Assembly: GCA_025462645.1 (NCBI GenBank)
Contig: JAOAPB010000025.1
Location: 1-62,581 of the forward strand
Direction: 5' to 3'
DNA: 62,581 nucleotides
Source: Edaphobacter sp.
GTDB taxonomy: Bacteria > Acidobacteriota > Terriglobia > Terriglobales > Acidobacteriaceae
The notes below the pieces were generated by a model. That model made no database searches. It worked only from the letters and a program-made list of their open reading frames with translations, and was not told the origin of the DNA. Position 1 is the first letter of the stretch. The number at the start of each line of letters is the position of its first letter. The position numbers and the translations under genes were made by a program. Positions 50,021 through 61,648 of this stretch are shown here, one piece after another.

Positions 50021-51272
50021 GAGCTTCGAATTCATTCGCTCCATCCGCCCCATCGACTCCCCGCTTAACCGCCTTCAACAGATCCCCCGCTCCCGTATCC
50101 CCGCTCAGCTCCCAGATCATTACCCCACCCAACGCCTGGTCCCGCGCAAATCTCGCCTTCCTCTCCACCGATATCGGGTCCTCATACGTCCAGAATGTCT
50201 TCCCATCGAACAGCCATGGTGCACCCGAGTTTTCATCGCGATATCTCTCAAAATCCCCACCCAACGCCTCGATATACCAGTACGGCCTGTCTCCCCGAAT
50301 TCCCTTACCCTCCTGATATAGTCCGTGGTTATCCTCCCCCACTCCGCTCCATCCATACCCATAGAACGGCATTCCCATCAGCAGCTTGTTCGTAGGCACC
50401 CCCGCACTCCGATACGCGCCGATGCTCCTCTCCACCGTCCCTCCCCTCGTCGTATCACCCGACAGCGGGGCCAGCAGCCCCGTCGTCTTGCTCCACGGCC
50501 CGATGTAGTCGTAGTTCATCACTCCGATCTCGTCCACCAGCTTCGCCACCTCACCCATATCGGTTCCGCCATACATCCTCGGACTCGGCCCAACTGCGAT
50601 CGTCAGCCGTAGCCCTGGCCTCACCGCATCCATCTGCCGACGCATCTCCTTCAGCAACGCAATAAAGTTCTCCGCATCCCCGGCCTGCGGATACTCCCAA
50701 TCCAGGTCGATTCCGTCAAACAGCTTCGGCCTTCTCACTCCTCCGCCGAAGTTCCCTCGCAGAAACAGATCCACGCATGACGCCACAAATCTCTCCCGAT
50801 TCTCAGGCTGCGCATCCTCCGCAAAGTCCGAGGCCTTCCCCTCCAGCGAAATCAACACCTTCAACCTCGGAGAACGGCTCTTCAACTCCTCCAGTTGATG
50901 GAAATACCCTCTGAACTTCGACCCCTGAGCGTCCGCCTTGCCGTCAACGGTCTCGTCCGCCTTGAATGCCACATTCAGGTCCGCATTGGCATCCGCAATG
51001 GAGCAATGCCCGCCCGCCACCGAACCCTGGGCATAGTTCAACTGGTCCAGCACCTTCGTGCTTCCTCTCGTCACCAAAGCTTTCATTAGGAAACGATGAT
51101 CGTCATAGAGTCCCCACTGCGGAAAATATCCCACCACCCTGGGCCGTGCGATCTCTTCAACCCGTTGAGTCTCGTGCGTTGCCCCTGGTAAGCGCACACC
51201 GGCAACAAACCAGATCAATGCAATCCAAACCGAAGATCGCAGCCTCATGTCCCATTTGACCACGCATCCCAT
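49986..51272 (-). CDS. Glycoside hydrolase family 18 (chitinase-like), secreted
   Basis: A 428-residue exported enzyme. An N-terminal signal peptide follows a short leader (MRLRSSVWIALIWFVAGVRLPGA, from ATG 51248). ATG 51272 is the longest start. The GH18 catalytic motif LFDGIDLDWEYP has the DxxDxDxE pattern with the proton-donor glutamate. VGYFPQWGLYDD, MNYDYIGPW and MIWELSGDTG are the other conserved barrel strands. It cleaves beta-1,4-GlcNAc polymers. The target may be chitin in the environment. No chitin-binding module. Confidence 0.92.
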   Translation of the reverse strand: MGCVVKWDMRLRSSVWIALIWFVAGVRLPGATHETQRVEEIARPRVVGYFPQWGLYDDHRFLMKALVTRGSTKVLDQLNYAQGSVAGGHCSIADANADLNVAFKADETVDGKADAQGSKFRGYFHQLEELKSRSPRLKVLISLEGKASDFAEDAQPENRERFVASCVDLFLRGNFGGGVRRPKLFDGIDLDWEYPQAGDAENFIALLKEMRRQMDAVRPGLRLTIAVGPSPRMYGGTDMGEVAKLVDEIGVMNYDYIGPWSKTTGLLAPLSGDTTRGGTVERSIGAYRSAGVPTNKLLMGMPFYGYGWSGVGEDNHGLYQEGKGIRGDRPYWYIEALGGDFERYRDENSGAPWLFDGKTFWTYEDPISVERKARFARDQALGGVMIWELSGDTGAGDLLKAVKRGVDGADGANEFEALRSGGGGRGRR

Positions 51273-51436
51273 GAGTTCAAGATGCCCATCAACCCTGGCG
51301 GGATTCTCACACTAACATGATTTATCTCCCAGCCACTCCCGCCGGAGCTCTTCAACCTACGGTAATCGCACAGTCCTCATCCTGAGGCTCTCGCCTTCAT
51401 CAACCGAACCCTGCCAAGCGATACCATAACTCCAGT

Positions 51437-52255
51437 ATGATCTCCATCCTCATCCTTACCAGGAACGAAGCCCGCGATCTCCCCGCCGCCCTTGACTCCG
51501 TCTCCTGGTCCGATGACATCCACGTCTTCGACTCCTTCTCGACCGACGACACCCTCGCCATCGCCAAAGCTGCCGGAGCCCACATCCACCAGCGCACCTT
51601 CGACGACTACGCCACCCACCGCAACGCTGCCCTCACCAGCATTGCCTTCAAACATCCCTGGGTATTCCTTCTCGACGCCGACGAGCGCCCCACCCCCGAG
51701 CTATCCCGCGAGATGCAGCAGCTAACCCTCGCCGCCCCAGATGAAATCAGCGGCTTCCGCGTACGACGTCGCGACTTCCTCTTCGACACCTGGCTCAAAC
51801 ACGCCCAGATCTCCCCCTTTTACATCCGCCTCGTCCGCCCCGAGCGCAGCCGCTACACCCGCGCCATCAATGAGGTCATCGAAGTAAAAGGCATCATCGC
51901 CGACCTCAGCTACCCCCTCGACCACTACCCCTTCTCCAAGGGCATCGCTCACTGGGTCACGAAACACAACGCCTACAGCTCCATGGAGGCCGAACTCATC
52001 TACAAACAGCAGGGCCTGAGAGATCCATCGCTCAAGACCGCCCTTCGCGACCCCGACTTCCACACCCGCCGCCTCCACCAGAAGGCGATCTTCTACCGCC
52101 TTCCGGGCCGCCCTCTCATCAAATGGCTCTACATGATGTTCGTCCGCCGAGCAGTTCTCGACGGCCCTGCCGGTCTCACCTACGCCACCCTGCAATCCTT
52201 CTACGAATACCTCATCGTCCTCAAAACGAAGGAGCTGCAACGCGACGGGTCCTGA
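51437..52255 (+). CDS. Glycosyltransferase family 2 (WaaE/KdtX-like)
   Basis: A 272-residue cytoplasmic GT-A enzyme. Motifs seen are ISILILTRNEARDLPAALDSV, DDIHVFDSFSTDDTLAIA, the DxD region VFLLDADERPTPEL, and GFRVRRRDFLFDTWLKH. These are typical of the beta-1,4-glucosyltransferase-like group related to lipopolysaccharide core enzymes. It is a single plus-strand gene between two minus-strand units. Donor and acceptor unknown. Confidence 0.88.
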   Translation: MISILILTRNEARDLPAALDSVSWSDDIHVFDSFSTDDTLAIAKAAGAHIHQRTFDDYATHRNAALTSIAFKHPWVFLLDADERPTPELSREMQQLTLAAPDEISGFRVRRRDFLFDTWLKHAQISPFYIRLVRPERSRYTRAINEVIEVKGIIADLSYPLDHYPFSKGIAHWVTKHNAYSSMEAELIYKQQGLRDPSLKTALRDPDFHTRRLHQKAIFYRLPGRPLIKWLYMMFVRRAVLDGPAGLTYATLQSFYEYLIVLKTKELQRDGS

Positions 52256-52256
52256 T

Positions 52257-54683
52257 TTAATCGGGCCACTTCCACCCAGTAATCTCCTCCCGGTCGATCC
52301 CGTTCTCGTGCGCATAGTTCACGCTCTCGATGATCTGATCCTTCAACCACTCCTTCGTATGCGCCGCCGTAGCCTGCAAACGCGGCACCCGATCGATCAC
52401 ATCGATCGCCAGATTGAACCGATCCACCTGATTCAAAATCGCCAGCTCCAGCGGAGTATTGATATTCCCCCGCTCCTTGTATCCCCGCACATGGATGTTG
52501 TCATGGTTCTTCCGCTTGTAGGTGAACTTGTGAATCAGCGAAGCGTACGCGTGGAAGTTGAAGATCACCGGCTTGTCCTTCGTAAATAAGCTGTCGAACT
52601 CCTTCTCAGACAGTCCATGCGGATGCTCCGTCTCCGGCATCAACCGGAACAGATCCACCACATTCACAAACCGAATCTTCAGGCCCGTGCACCTCTCCCG
52701 CAGAATCGCTACAGCCGCCAGAGCCTCAGCCGTCGGAATATCGCCGGCGCAGGCTATCACCACATCCGGCTCCTCGCCCGCGTCCGTGCTCGCCCAATCC
52801 CAGATTCCTATCCCCTTCGTGCAATGCTTTACCGCCGAGTCCATATCCAGATACTGCAGATGCAGCGCCTTATCCGCGACGATCACATTCACATAGTTTG
52901 TGCTCCGCAGGCAGTGGTCTCCCACACTCAACAGGCAATTTGCATCCGGAGGCAGATAGATCCGCGTCACATGTGGGCTCTTGTTCGCCACCACATCCAG
53001 AAACCCCGGATCCTGATGCGTAAATCCGTTATGGTCCTGCCGCCAAACCAGCGACGTAATCAGCAGGTTGATCGAAGAGATAGGAGCCCTCCACCGCAGC
53101 TCCAGCTTGCTCTTCTCCAGCCACTTCGCATGCTGGTTGAACATCGAGTCGATGATGTGAACGAACGCCTCATAGCTCGAAAGAAATCCATGCCGCCCCG
53201 TCAGCACATACCCTTCGAACCATCCCTCCAGCGTGTGCTCGCTCAGCATCTCCATCACCCGGCCATCGACAGCAATCTCGGTGCCGTCCGCATCCTCCGG
53301 CAGAATCTTCGACATCCACGTCTTCTTGCTGGCCTTGTAGATCTCCTGCAGTTTGTTCGAAGCCGTCTCATCCGGCCCGAACACGCGGAAGTTCGTCATA
53401 TTGTTCCGCATCACATCGCGCAAAAAGTGCGCCAGTGTATCGGTCGACGACACCTCGACCTGCCCCGGCTTATCGATCTTCACCGCATAGTCGCGAAAAT
53501 CCGGCATATCCAGAGGCTTCCGCAGCACACCGCCATTCGCATGCGGATTCGCCGTAATCCGCCTCGTCCCCACCGGAGCCAGCTCCTTCAACTCCGCGAT
53601 CAGTCTGCCGCTCTCATCAAACAGCTCCTCCGGCTTGTAGCTCCGCAGCCAACTCTCAAGCTCCTTCAGATGTGGAGGGTTCGTCTTCGGATCGAGAATC
53701 GGAATCTGGTGCGCCCTCCAGAATCCTTCGACCTTATGACCATCCACCTCCTTCGGCCCTGTCCAGCCCTTGGGCGACCGCAGAATAATCATCGGCCACC
53801 GCGGCCGCTCCGCTACAGCACCCGCATCCACATTCCGAGCCCTCTTCTGTATCTCGCGTATCTCCAGCACGCATCGCTCCGTCACCTCCGCCATCAGCTG
53901 ATGCATCGTCGCCGGATCGTCTCCCTCGACCACATGCGGCTCCCACCCATAGCCCTTGAACATCCACTCCAGCTCCTCCGCAGGAATGCGCGCCAGCACA
54001 GTCGGATTCGCAATCTTGTATCCGTTCAGGTGCAGCACAGGCAGCACCGCCCCATCGCGCACCGGATTCAAAAACTTGTTCGAGTGCCAGCTCGTAGCCA
54101 GCGGCCCCGTCTCCGCCTCACCATCTCCCACCACAACCGTCACGATCAGATCCGGATTGTCGAAGGCCGCGCCGAACCCATGTGACAGGCTGTACCCTAG
54201 CTCTCCTCCCTCATGGATCGACCCCGGAGTCTCCGGCGTGCAATGGCTCCCAATCCCACCCGGAAACGAGAACTGCTTGAAGAACTTCTGCATCCCCTCT
54301 TCGTCTTCGCTCTTATCCGGATACACCTCCGAATAAACGCCCTCGAGATAGCAGTTCGACAGCGTAGCCGGAGCCCCGTGCCCTGGCCCCGAAAGATAGA
54401 TCATGTTCAGGTCGTACTTCTTGATCAACCGGTTCAGATGCACCCATGTAAAGCTCTGCCCCGGGTCCGACCCCCAGTGGCCCAGCAGTCGATTCTTGAT
54501 ATGCTCCGGCTTCAGCGGCTCCCGCAGCAGAGGATTCTTCTGCAGATAAAGCATCCCACCGCTCAGGTAGTTACAGGCTCTCCAGTAAGCATCCATCTTG
54601 CGAAGCTCATCGGCGCTCAAAGGCTTGCCATCCGATTCATGGGCTTTGTGAGTCGGCGATACCCGTACAGAGGCTTTACTCAT
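52257..54683 (-). CDS. Phosphoketolase (Xfp family)
   Basis: A thiamine-diphosphate enzyme that splits xylulose 5-phosphate (and often fructose 6-phosphate) with phosphate to acetyl phosphate and an aldose phosphate. The 808 residues match the family. Signatures are [26 protein letters not shown], the TPP-binding [36 protein letters not shown] and the central [26 protein letters not shown]. The acetate kinase gene lies 36 bases upstream in the same direction, so acetyl phosphate can be turned into ATP and acetate. Confidence 0.95.
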   Translation of the reverse strand: MSKASVRVSPTHKAHESDGKPLSADELRKMDAYWRACNYLSGGMLYLQKNPLLREPLKPEHIKNRLLGHWGSDPGQSFTWVHLNRLIKKYDLNMIYLSGPGHGAPATLSNCYLEGVYSEVYPDKSEDEEGMQKFFKQFSFPGGIGSHCTPETPGSIHEGGELGYSLSHGFGAAFDNPDLIVTVVVGDGEAETGPLATSWHSNKFLNPVRDGAVLPVLHLNGYKIANPTVLARIPAEELEWMFKGYGWEPHVVEGDDPATMHQLMAEVTERCVLEIREIQKRARNVDAGAVAERPRWPMIILRSPKGWTGPKEVDGHKVEGFWRAHQIPILDPKTNPPHLKELESWLRSYKPEELFDESGRLIAELKELAPVGTRRITANPHANGGVLRKPLDMPDFRDYAVKIDKPGQVEVSSTDTLAHFLRDVMRNNMTNFRVFGPDETASNKLQEIYKASKKTWMSKILPEDADGTEIAVDGRVMEMLSEHTLEGWFEGYVLTGRHGFLSSYEAFVHIIDSMFNQHAKWLEKSKLELRWRAPISSINLLITSLVWRQDHNGFTHQDPGFLDVVANKSPHVTRIYLPPDANCLLSVGDHCLRSTNYVNVIVADKALHLQYLDMDSAVKHCTKGIGIWDWASTDAGEEPDVVIACAGDIPTAEALAAVAILRERCTGLKIRFVNVVDLFRLMPETEHPHGLSEKEFDSLFTKDKPVIFNFHAYASLIHKFTYKRKNHDNIHVRGYKERGNINTPLELAILNQVDRFNLAIDVIDRVPRLQATAAHTKEWLKDQIIESVNYAHENGIDREEITGWKWPD

Positions 54684-54719
54684 AGCAATCTCCTCGATTC
54701 GACTTGACTGCTCAACCAG

Positions 54720-55946
54720 CTACTGACCCGCCTGAACCATACGGTCCACATGCACCGCAATCATCAGATCTTCTTTTGTAGGAACGACGAAAATCATCGT
54801 CTTTGATTCAGATGCGCTAATCTCTCGCACGCCGTGCTCCTTCGCCGCATTTAACGTCGCATTCACCAGAATCCCCAGCTCCTCCAGCCCTCCCAGGATC
54901 TCCGTCCGCGACCGCACATCGTGCTCCCCAATCCCACCGGCAAACACGATGGCATCCAACCCACCCATCAGCGCAAGGAAGCCTCCCACCACCTTCCTCA
55001 CACTTCGAGTAAATATCTCCAGCGCCAGCTTCGCCCGCGCATCCCCCTTCTCCGCCGCCTCCCGCACGCCGCGCATATCATTCGGCAATCCGGACAAAGC
55101 CACCATCCCCGCGTCATGGTTCAGCATCTTCTCCACCGCCCCGAACGCCGCCTTCCGGTCCCCCTCCATCTGTCGCAGCAGATACAGCACCAGCCCAGGA
55201 TCGAGATCCCCCGGCCTCGTCCCCATCACCACCCCGCCCGTAGGCGTCAGCCCCATCGTCGTATCCACCGAGCGCCCCTCCACCAGCGCCGTCACACTGC
55301 ACCCGCTCCCAAGATGAGCAATCACCATCCGCTTCGGCAGTGAAATCCCTGTCGCCTGCAACTGCCGCACAATCGACTCGCAGCTCAACCCATGAAACCC
55401 ATACCGTCTCACTCCGCGCTCCCGATACTCCATCGGAATCGCATACGCCGTAGCCGCCTCCGGCATCGTCTCGTGAAACACCGTGTCGAAGCACGCATAG
55501 TGCGGCACCTCCGGCATCTTCTCCATCATCTCCCGGATCATCTCAATCGCCGAAGGATCATGCAGCGGCGCAAACACCACCGCCTCCTCCAGATCGCGCA
55601 TCACCTCATCTGTAATCCGCACATGCCGATCCAGCCTCGCCCCCGGATGCACCACTCGATACCCCACTGCATCCACACCCGGCATCCCACTGCCAGTCAC
55701 CGCCCCGACCACAACCCCAATCGCCTCTAAAAAACTTCCAGCCTCTACAGCAGAGCGACCGTCACTTACAGCAGAGCGACCGCCACTCAAATCCCTCCCG
55801 GCGGCATCCCGAAACTCAAACTCCGGCCTCCCTCCTCCGATCCCCCGCACCTCACCCTCAAACAATGAGGCAGGCTCACCCTCCCCTGCCTCAAACACCG
55901 AAAACTTGATCGACGAAGACCCGCTATTGATCACCAGAATGTGCAT
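54720..55946 (-). CDS. ackA: Acetate kinase
   Basis: Converts acetyl phosphate and ADP to acetate and ATP. The 408 residues include the N-terminal MHILVINSGSSSIKFSVFE, VIAHLGSGCSVTALVEGRSVDTTMGLTPTGGVVMGTRPGDLDPG and FAGGIGEHDVRSR. A 21-base tandem duplication (55746-55787) encodes two copies of a SAV[ES]DGR-like stretch in a variable loop near residue 60. It is the first gene of the operon with phosphoketolase. Confidence 0.95.
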   Translation of the reverse strand: MHILVINSGSSSIKFSVFEAGEGEPASLFEGEVRGIGGGRPEFEFRDAAGRDLSGGRSAVSDGRSAVEAGSFLEAIGVVVGAVTGSGMPGVDAVGYRVVHPGARLDRHVRITDEVMRDLEEAVVFAPLHDPSAIEMIREMMEKMPEVPHYACFDTVFHETMPEAATAYAIPMEYRERGVRRYGFHGLSCESIVRQLQATGISLPKRMVIAHLGSGCSVTALVEGRSVDTTMGLTPTGGVVMGTRPGDLDPGLVLYLLRQMEGDRKAAFGAVEKMLNHDAGMVALSGLPNDMRGVREAAEKGDARAKLALEIFTRSVRKVVGGFLALMGGLDAIVFAGGIGEHDVRSRTEILGGLEELGILVNATLNAAKEHGVREISASESKTMIFVVPTKEDLMIAVHVDRMVQAGQ

Positions 55947-55989
55947 CGGGAAATCCTCTCGTCAGCAAGCTACCACTCAAAACCTGCAG

Positions 55990-57777
55990 TTACGATGAAA
56001 CCCCATCCCCCACCAGCGCACCCTTCCCCGCATGCAGCAGGTCGATCACAACGTGATAGAGCCGATTCCGGATATTCAGTCGCTCTCCGGCCCGCGTCAC
56101 ATACCGCACGACGATATCGACCCCCGTTCCTGCCGGACGCATATCCACGGAAGGCGCCGCGCTGAAGTGGCTCATCCCATACTTTGTCGCCCTCTGCCAC
56201 TCCTCCTCCGCCTGCATCGTATCCGCCTCCGTCTCCATTACCACGGCCGCATGGATCGCCTCAATCGTCTTGTAGCTGTCTTCACCCTGCGGAATACTCA
56301 CCTGGATCTCGTCCCACATCCACTGCCCGATCGTCGAGAAGTTGAAGTACTGCCCCGAGATCGCGAACTTATTGATGAACCTCACCCGCCGGCCCGTCGG
56401 ATGTCCCTTATCGGTCCAATTCCCAGTCTCCAGCAGCGTCGTCCGGAAGAGCCCAATCTCCGCCACCTCTCCCCCTACGCCATTAATCTCCACCCAGTCT
56501 CCTACCCGTATCCCGGTCTTCCCCATCAGCACAAACCATCCGCAGAACGCCAGGATGTAGTCCTGAAACACCACCGTCAACCCCGCCGTCGCCAATCCAA
56601 GAATCGTCGGCATCTGGCTCGGAGTTCCAAACACCACCAGCAGAACCAGCAGCAGCGTCACCCCCTGAACCGCCAGGCTCGTGATCGTTCTCATCGTATG
56701 CAGATTCCGCCGGTCTATCGACAACCGATCCAGCATCACCTGTAACCCCCTTCCGATAAGCGCACCGCAGAGCCCGATAAACGCGATCAGAGCAATCGAC
56801 TGGAGCAGCAGGTGAACCACAATTCCGTGCTGCAAGTTCACCTGATCTATCCACTTTCCATACACCGCCGAGAGCTGCTTCTGCGTATTGATCCGGTCAT
56901 CCAGAATTCCGTGAATCTGCGCCAGCGAATGCATCTGCGCCAGCCTTGCCACCCTTCCCCTCGTTCCGTCTGTCGCCTGTGCGGCCGCATCCGCCTGACC
57001 CGCGGTCGCCAGCTTCTTCTCCGTCTCTACATGCTGAGCCGTCAGCGCCGTCACATCGGCATCCGCCTGACTCTTCGCCTGCTCAATCAGATCCAATCGC
57101 GTCCGCTGATCGAACCACGCCCCCACCCTCCCATACAGCGTCCCATATCGCTTCGCCGACACAACCGCCGTCTGCCCGCCGTCTCCCATCTGGGTGTCGA
57201 ACTTCTTCATCGCGGCCTCGCGCGCCGTCAGCTCCTGCTGAATCTCGCTCCGCTTATCCCCGCTCAACCGCGCCAGATCGTCCCCCGTGTCCCCCAGTTG
57301 ATCGCTATCCAACTGCAACTGCGCCTTGGCCACATCCAGATCGTCCGTATTCGCCGCAGGACCCGCCGCCTTCGCCGCCGCCGTCAGGCTATCCACCTTG
57401 GCCTGATCCTCCTTCACCAGCTCCTGCAGCGCAGCCATCTTTTGTTGCAACGCCAGCGACTCTCCCGTCAGCACCCGCGTCACCATCGACGCCTGCCGCA
57501 ACGCCATCGCAAACGCCTGATCCACCTCATGATCGGCCAGTCGCTGCGCATCTCGCGCAAACCTCTTCTCCTCGGTCGAGACCGCGAGCGGAGCCAACGC
57601 CTCGATCGTCTGCCACGGCCGCTGGTCCACCAGCTCTCCCGGCGAAGCTCCTACCCTGCCCTTCCCCCGCAAGAACGGCAGGTTCGCCATCGAGCCCCGA
57701 GTCACGTAGCTACCTATCAGACACAACACCAGCACCACCGCCGGTACCACGATCAACAATCTCCGCAAATCCTTCAT
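55990..57777 (-). CDS. MscS-family mechanosensitive channel with long N-terminal coiled coil
   Basis: A 595-residue membrane protein. The N-terminal anchor (about 8-27) is followed by an extended periplasmic coiled-coil region (about 80-290, rich in Ala/Gln/Lys/Asp), then about four membrane helices (305-440) and the MscS beta-domain (VGDWVEINGVGGEVAEIGLFRTTLLE). A C-terminal domain ends in NIRNRLYHVVIDLLHAG. It probably releases solutes on osmotic down-shock. The architecture resembles the larger MscK/YbdG-like members rather than small MscS. It lies 43 bases upstream of ackA on the same strand; co-transcription is possible. Confidence 0.85.
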   Translation of the reverse strand: MKDLRRLLIVVPAVVLVLCLIGSYVTRGSMANLPFLRGKGRVGASPGELVDQRPWQTIEALAPLAVSTEEKRFARDAQRLADHEVDQAFAMALRQASMVTRVLTGESLALQQKMAALQELVKEDQAKVDSLTAAAKAAGPAANTDDLDVAKAQLQLDSDQLGDTGDDLARLSGDKRSEIQQELTAREAAMKKFDTQMGDGGQTAVVSAKRYGTLYGRVGAWFDQRTRLDLIEQAKSQADADVTALTAQHVETEKKLATAGQADAAAQATDGTRGRVARLAQMHSLAQIHGILDDRINTQKQLSAVYGKWIDQVNLQHGIVVHLLLQSIALIAFIGLCGALIGRGLQVMLDRLSIDRRNLHTMRTITSLAVQGVTLLLVLLVVFGTPSQMPTILGLATAGLTVVFQDYILAFCGWFVLMGKTGIRVGDWVEINGVGGEVAEIGLFRTTLLETGNWTDKGHPTGRRVRFINKFAISGQYFNFSTIGQWMWDEIQVSIPQGEDSYKTIEAIHAAVVMETEADTMQAEEEWQRATKYGMSHFSAAPSVDMRPAGTGVDIVVRYVTRAGERLNIRNRLYHVVIDLLHAGKGALVGDGVSS

Positions 57778-58059
57778 CTCCCCACCCTAAACCCTCTACG
57801 CCCTCTCCCAAAGCCCTCCGCCGCCCGAAAAAAACCATTCGAAGTTTTGATCAATCAAAAGAGCTTTACCCACAAATACTTAGCGTTTTATGAAAACTTA
57901 TCTTCCTGGGTTCACTCTTCCCTCGCCCGTTTACCTCCCCTCTCCCAATCCTCTTCAAAGACTCCCGCCAGTCAACCACCGAATCATCCTCTTCGCATCC
58001 CCCAAAAGTCACACCCGCACCGCCGCACAAAAATCCCCCAACCCATCTAAACTCAGTGC
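57778..58059. promoter_or_regulatory. Divergent spacer between channel gene and glmS, with a palindrome
   Basis: The 282 bases hold a perfect inverted repeat TTTTGAT-CA-ATCAAAA at 57845-57860, suited to a dimeric regulator. No glmS ribozyme-like structure was recognised and no strong ribosome-binding site precedes the glmS ATG at 58060. Confidence 0.45.
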
Positions 58060-59982
<1,923 letters not shown>

Positions 59983-60051
59983 CGACTGAACAAGAGGCGG
60001 CGGGTCTAACAACTTCAACGAGGATGAAGAGAGCATCTTCTGGAGGTCATA

Positions 60052-60636
60052 TTGGAAGCGAATCAGAATGACACAACGCAATCTGAAGCAGAAGAATTGG
60101 AGAGCCGCATCCGGTTGCAAGTTGCGAACTGGCAGAGTGTTTCACGAGGAAGCAGAGACACGCGCATCGATTTTCAATACAAATTGGCTGTCCTGTGCGC
60201 TGGTTCTATAACCATAGTTGCGTCTGGTACTGTGGCCATCTTGAGTCTGCGCACTTCTCACCCGCAAATCGCACCTCACTCTTTCCCTTGTATTGCAGCC
60301 GCATCTTTGTTCTTACTCTTCGCACTGTCCTGCAGCATTATTCACAACTATATGGAGACAGTGATCCAAGAAAAGGAAAGCAAGTCAAACATGCTGGCCT
60401 CTCTAGTTTCAATGTATGAATTGGCTAAGGGCCAGCGTCACGTAGCAGAGGCAAAAAAAGCGCTGAGTATTATCGGCAATCAACTGGAGGAAAACGCCAA
60501 CCGATCCGCAAAAAGCAGCCTCACTGGAAGGCGGGTGCAGCAGTACGTGAGTTCAGCCGCAGTTATTTTTCTCCTCATAGGTTATGTGGCTGTCGTGTGC
60601 CTGATATGGATCGAAGCGAGCACTCTCTCCCAGTGA
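60052..60636 (+). CDS. Small two-helix membrane protein, function unknown
   Basis: A 194-residue protein starting at TTG 60052, supported by GGAGG six bases upstream. The charged N-terminal region (1-44) is followed by two membrane helices (about 46-67 and 80-98), a helical, coiled-coil-like middle (about 100-155) and a last helix (about 168-190). No motif was recognised. It lies 69 bases after glmS on the same strand. Base composition is closer to 50% GC than that of its neighbours, which may mean recent acquisition. Confidence 0.6.
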   Translation: MEANQNDTTQSEAEELESRIRLQVANWQSVSRGSRDTRIDFQYKLAVLCAGSITIVASGTVAILSLRTSHPQIAPHSFPCIAAASLFLLFALSCSIIHNYMETVIQEKESKSNMLASLVSMYELAKGQRHVAEAKKALSIIGNQLEENANRSAKSSLTGRRVQQYVSSAAVIFLLIGYVAVVCLIWIEASTLSQ

Positions 60637-60672
60637 ATCCACTCCTCGTCGGAGGCGACTCAGGCTCTAATC

Positions 60673-60773
60673 GCCGGGTGCCCCACCCTACCACTCTCAA
60701 CCAACCACAAAAGCTCGGGTGCCCCATCCTTCGCGCTTTTGCGAAGGGTGGGATGTAAACTGCTCGTACCGCC
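60673..60773. repeat. REP-like element, copy 1
   Basis: Contains GGGTGCCCCACCC, ACTCTCAACCAACCACAAAA, then the stem CCCATCCTTCGC/GCGAAGGGTGGG (one G-U pair) and TAAACTGCTCGTACCGCC directly before an ATG. The same order occurs at 61360 and 62246. The right edge coincides with the start codon of the next gene. Confidence 0.85.
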
Positions 60774-61232
60774 ATGCCTTTTCCTGAGCTGCTGGATCGA
60801 TTCTTCCACCTTTTCAATATCAAGAACTCCGACGAACCTGCGGTTTCTATTGCCCAGGATCGCCCACTGACGTCAGAAGAGCAAACATTGATAGCGTGGC
60901 TTCTTATTCATGCTGAGCCAGATGCCTCAGAATTTCTCCCGCAATTGGAAGCGGCACACGTTTACTGGAAATGTGGCTGCGGATGTCCCACGATCAACAT
61001 CGAGATTCCTCAGTCGATTCCTTCTGCACACGCCCGAACAAATCTGCTATCCGACCTCGTCGGAGAAGTAGATGGAAAACTTGTGGGAGTTATGCTTACC
61101 CAAGCTGGCGGTCGGCTGTCTGGATTAGAGATTTACGCTTTCGGCGATGCCCCAGAACCGTTTGGCCTGCCCGACCCATCTACGCTCTATCGATTTGAAG
61201 ATCAGGCCAAACGTCTCAATCAGCAGTCATAG
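60774..61232 (+). CDS. Small protein with CxCxC motif, function unknown
   Basis: A 152-residue soluble protein. A CGCGCP cluster at about residues 67-72, inside VYWKCGCGCPTINIEI, could bind a metal, but there is no clear second half-site. The rest shows alternating beta and helical segments without recognised motif. The start codon directly abuts a REP element, in the same position as the transposase start at 62348, so the gene's original 5' region was replaced by the repeat or the true start lies further inside. No membrane segment. Confidence 0.5.
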   Translation: MPFPELLDRFFHLFNIKNSDEPAVSIAQDRPLTSEEQTLIAWLLIHAEPDASEFLPQLEAAHVYWKCGCGCPTINIEIPQSIPSAHARTNLLSDLVGEVDGKLVGVMLTQAGGRLSGLEIYAFGDAPEPFGLPDPSTLYRFEDQAKRLNQQS

Positions 61233-61257
61233 GTCTCTGATATAAACTCGACCATCC

Positions 61258-61363
61258 TTCAGCTGCTACAAGCGCCAACCCTTCCTCCACACCGCAGCAG
61301 CAAAAGACACAGTCCAACAAATCCTCGAACAAACCCGCAAACAACAAGGCCTCCGCATAGCCG
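61258..61363 (+). pseudogene. Fragment of a REP-associated tyrosine transposase gene
   Basis: These 106 bases match 62402-62507 of the transposase gene with only a few differences (about five), encoding SCYKRQPFLHTAAAKDTVQQ and about 15 further residues. No start region and no HUH catalytic region remain. At the 3' end it runs directly into REP copy 2, exactly where the intact gene continues with its catalytic part. A clear relic of an earlier insertion or recombination. Confidence 0.88.
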
Positions 61364-61456
61364 GGTGCCCCACCCTTCCACTCTCAACCAACCACAAAAG
61401 CTCGGGTGCCCCATCCTTCGCAGCATCTTGCGAAGGGTGGGATGTACACAGCTCGA
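61360..61456. repeat. REP-like element, copy 2
   Basis: Same order as copy 1: GGGTGCCCCACCC, ACTCTCAACCAACCACAAAA, stem CATCCTTCGC/GCGAAGGGTGG, and a degraded TACACAGCTCG tail followed by an ATG 12 bases on. It joins the transposase fragment on its left. Confidence 0.85.
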
Positions 61457-61648
61457 GTCGCGACGCCATGCAAGCAGCTTCACCGCATGAGTGGGCATTC
61501 ATACGAAAGCACGAACCGCTTTCCTCCCTGCAGAATAAATATCCATCAATTCCCAAACACAACGCAGCCCACCCCACAACCTTGCCAGGAACTTGACCGT
61601 CGAACAGGCATACCCACGCAAGAAATGGCTCATCAAGGAGGAGCACCC

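Noticed and set aside
55746..55787. 21-base tandem duplication in ackA as a functional feature
   Set aside because: It lies in a variable surface loop and is most simply replication slippage.
57778..58059. glmS ribozyme upstream of glmS
   Set aside because: No matching conserved core was recognised and the element is typical of Firmicutes. The only structure seen is a short palindrome.
61406..61648. 81-residue extension of the cupin protein
   Set aside because: It runs through the REP edge and lacks a ribosome-binding site, whereas a strong one precedes 61649.
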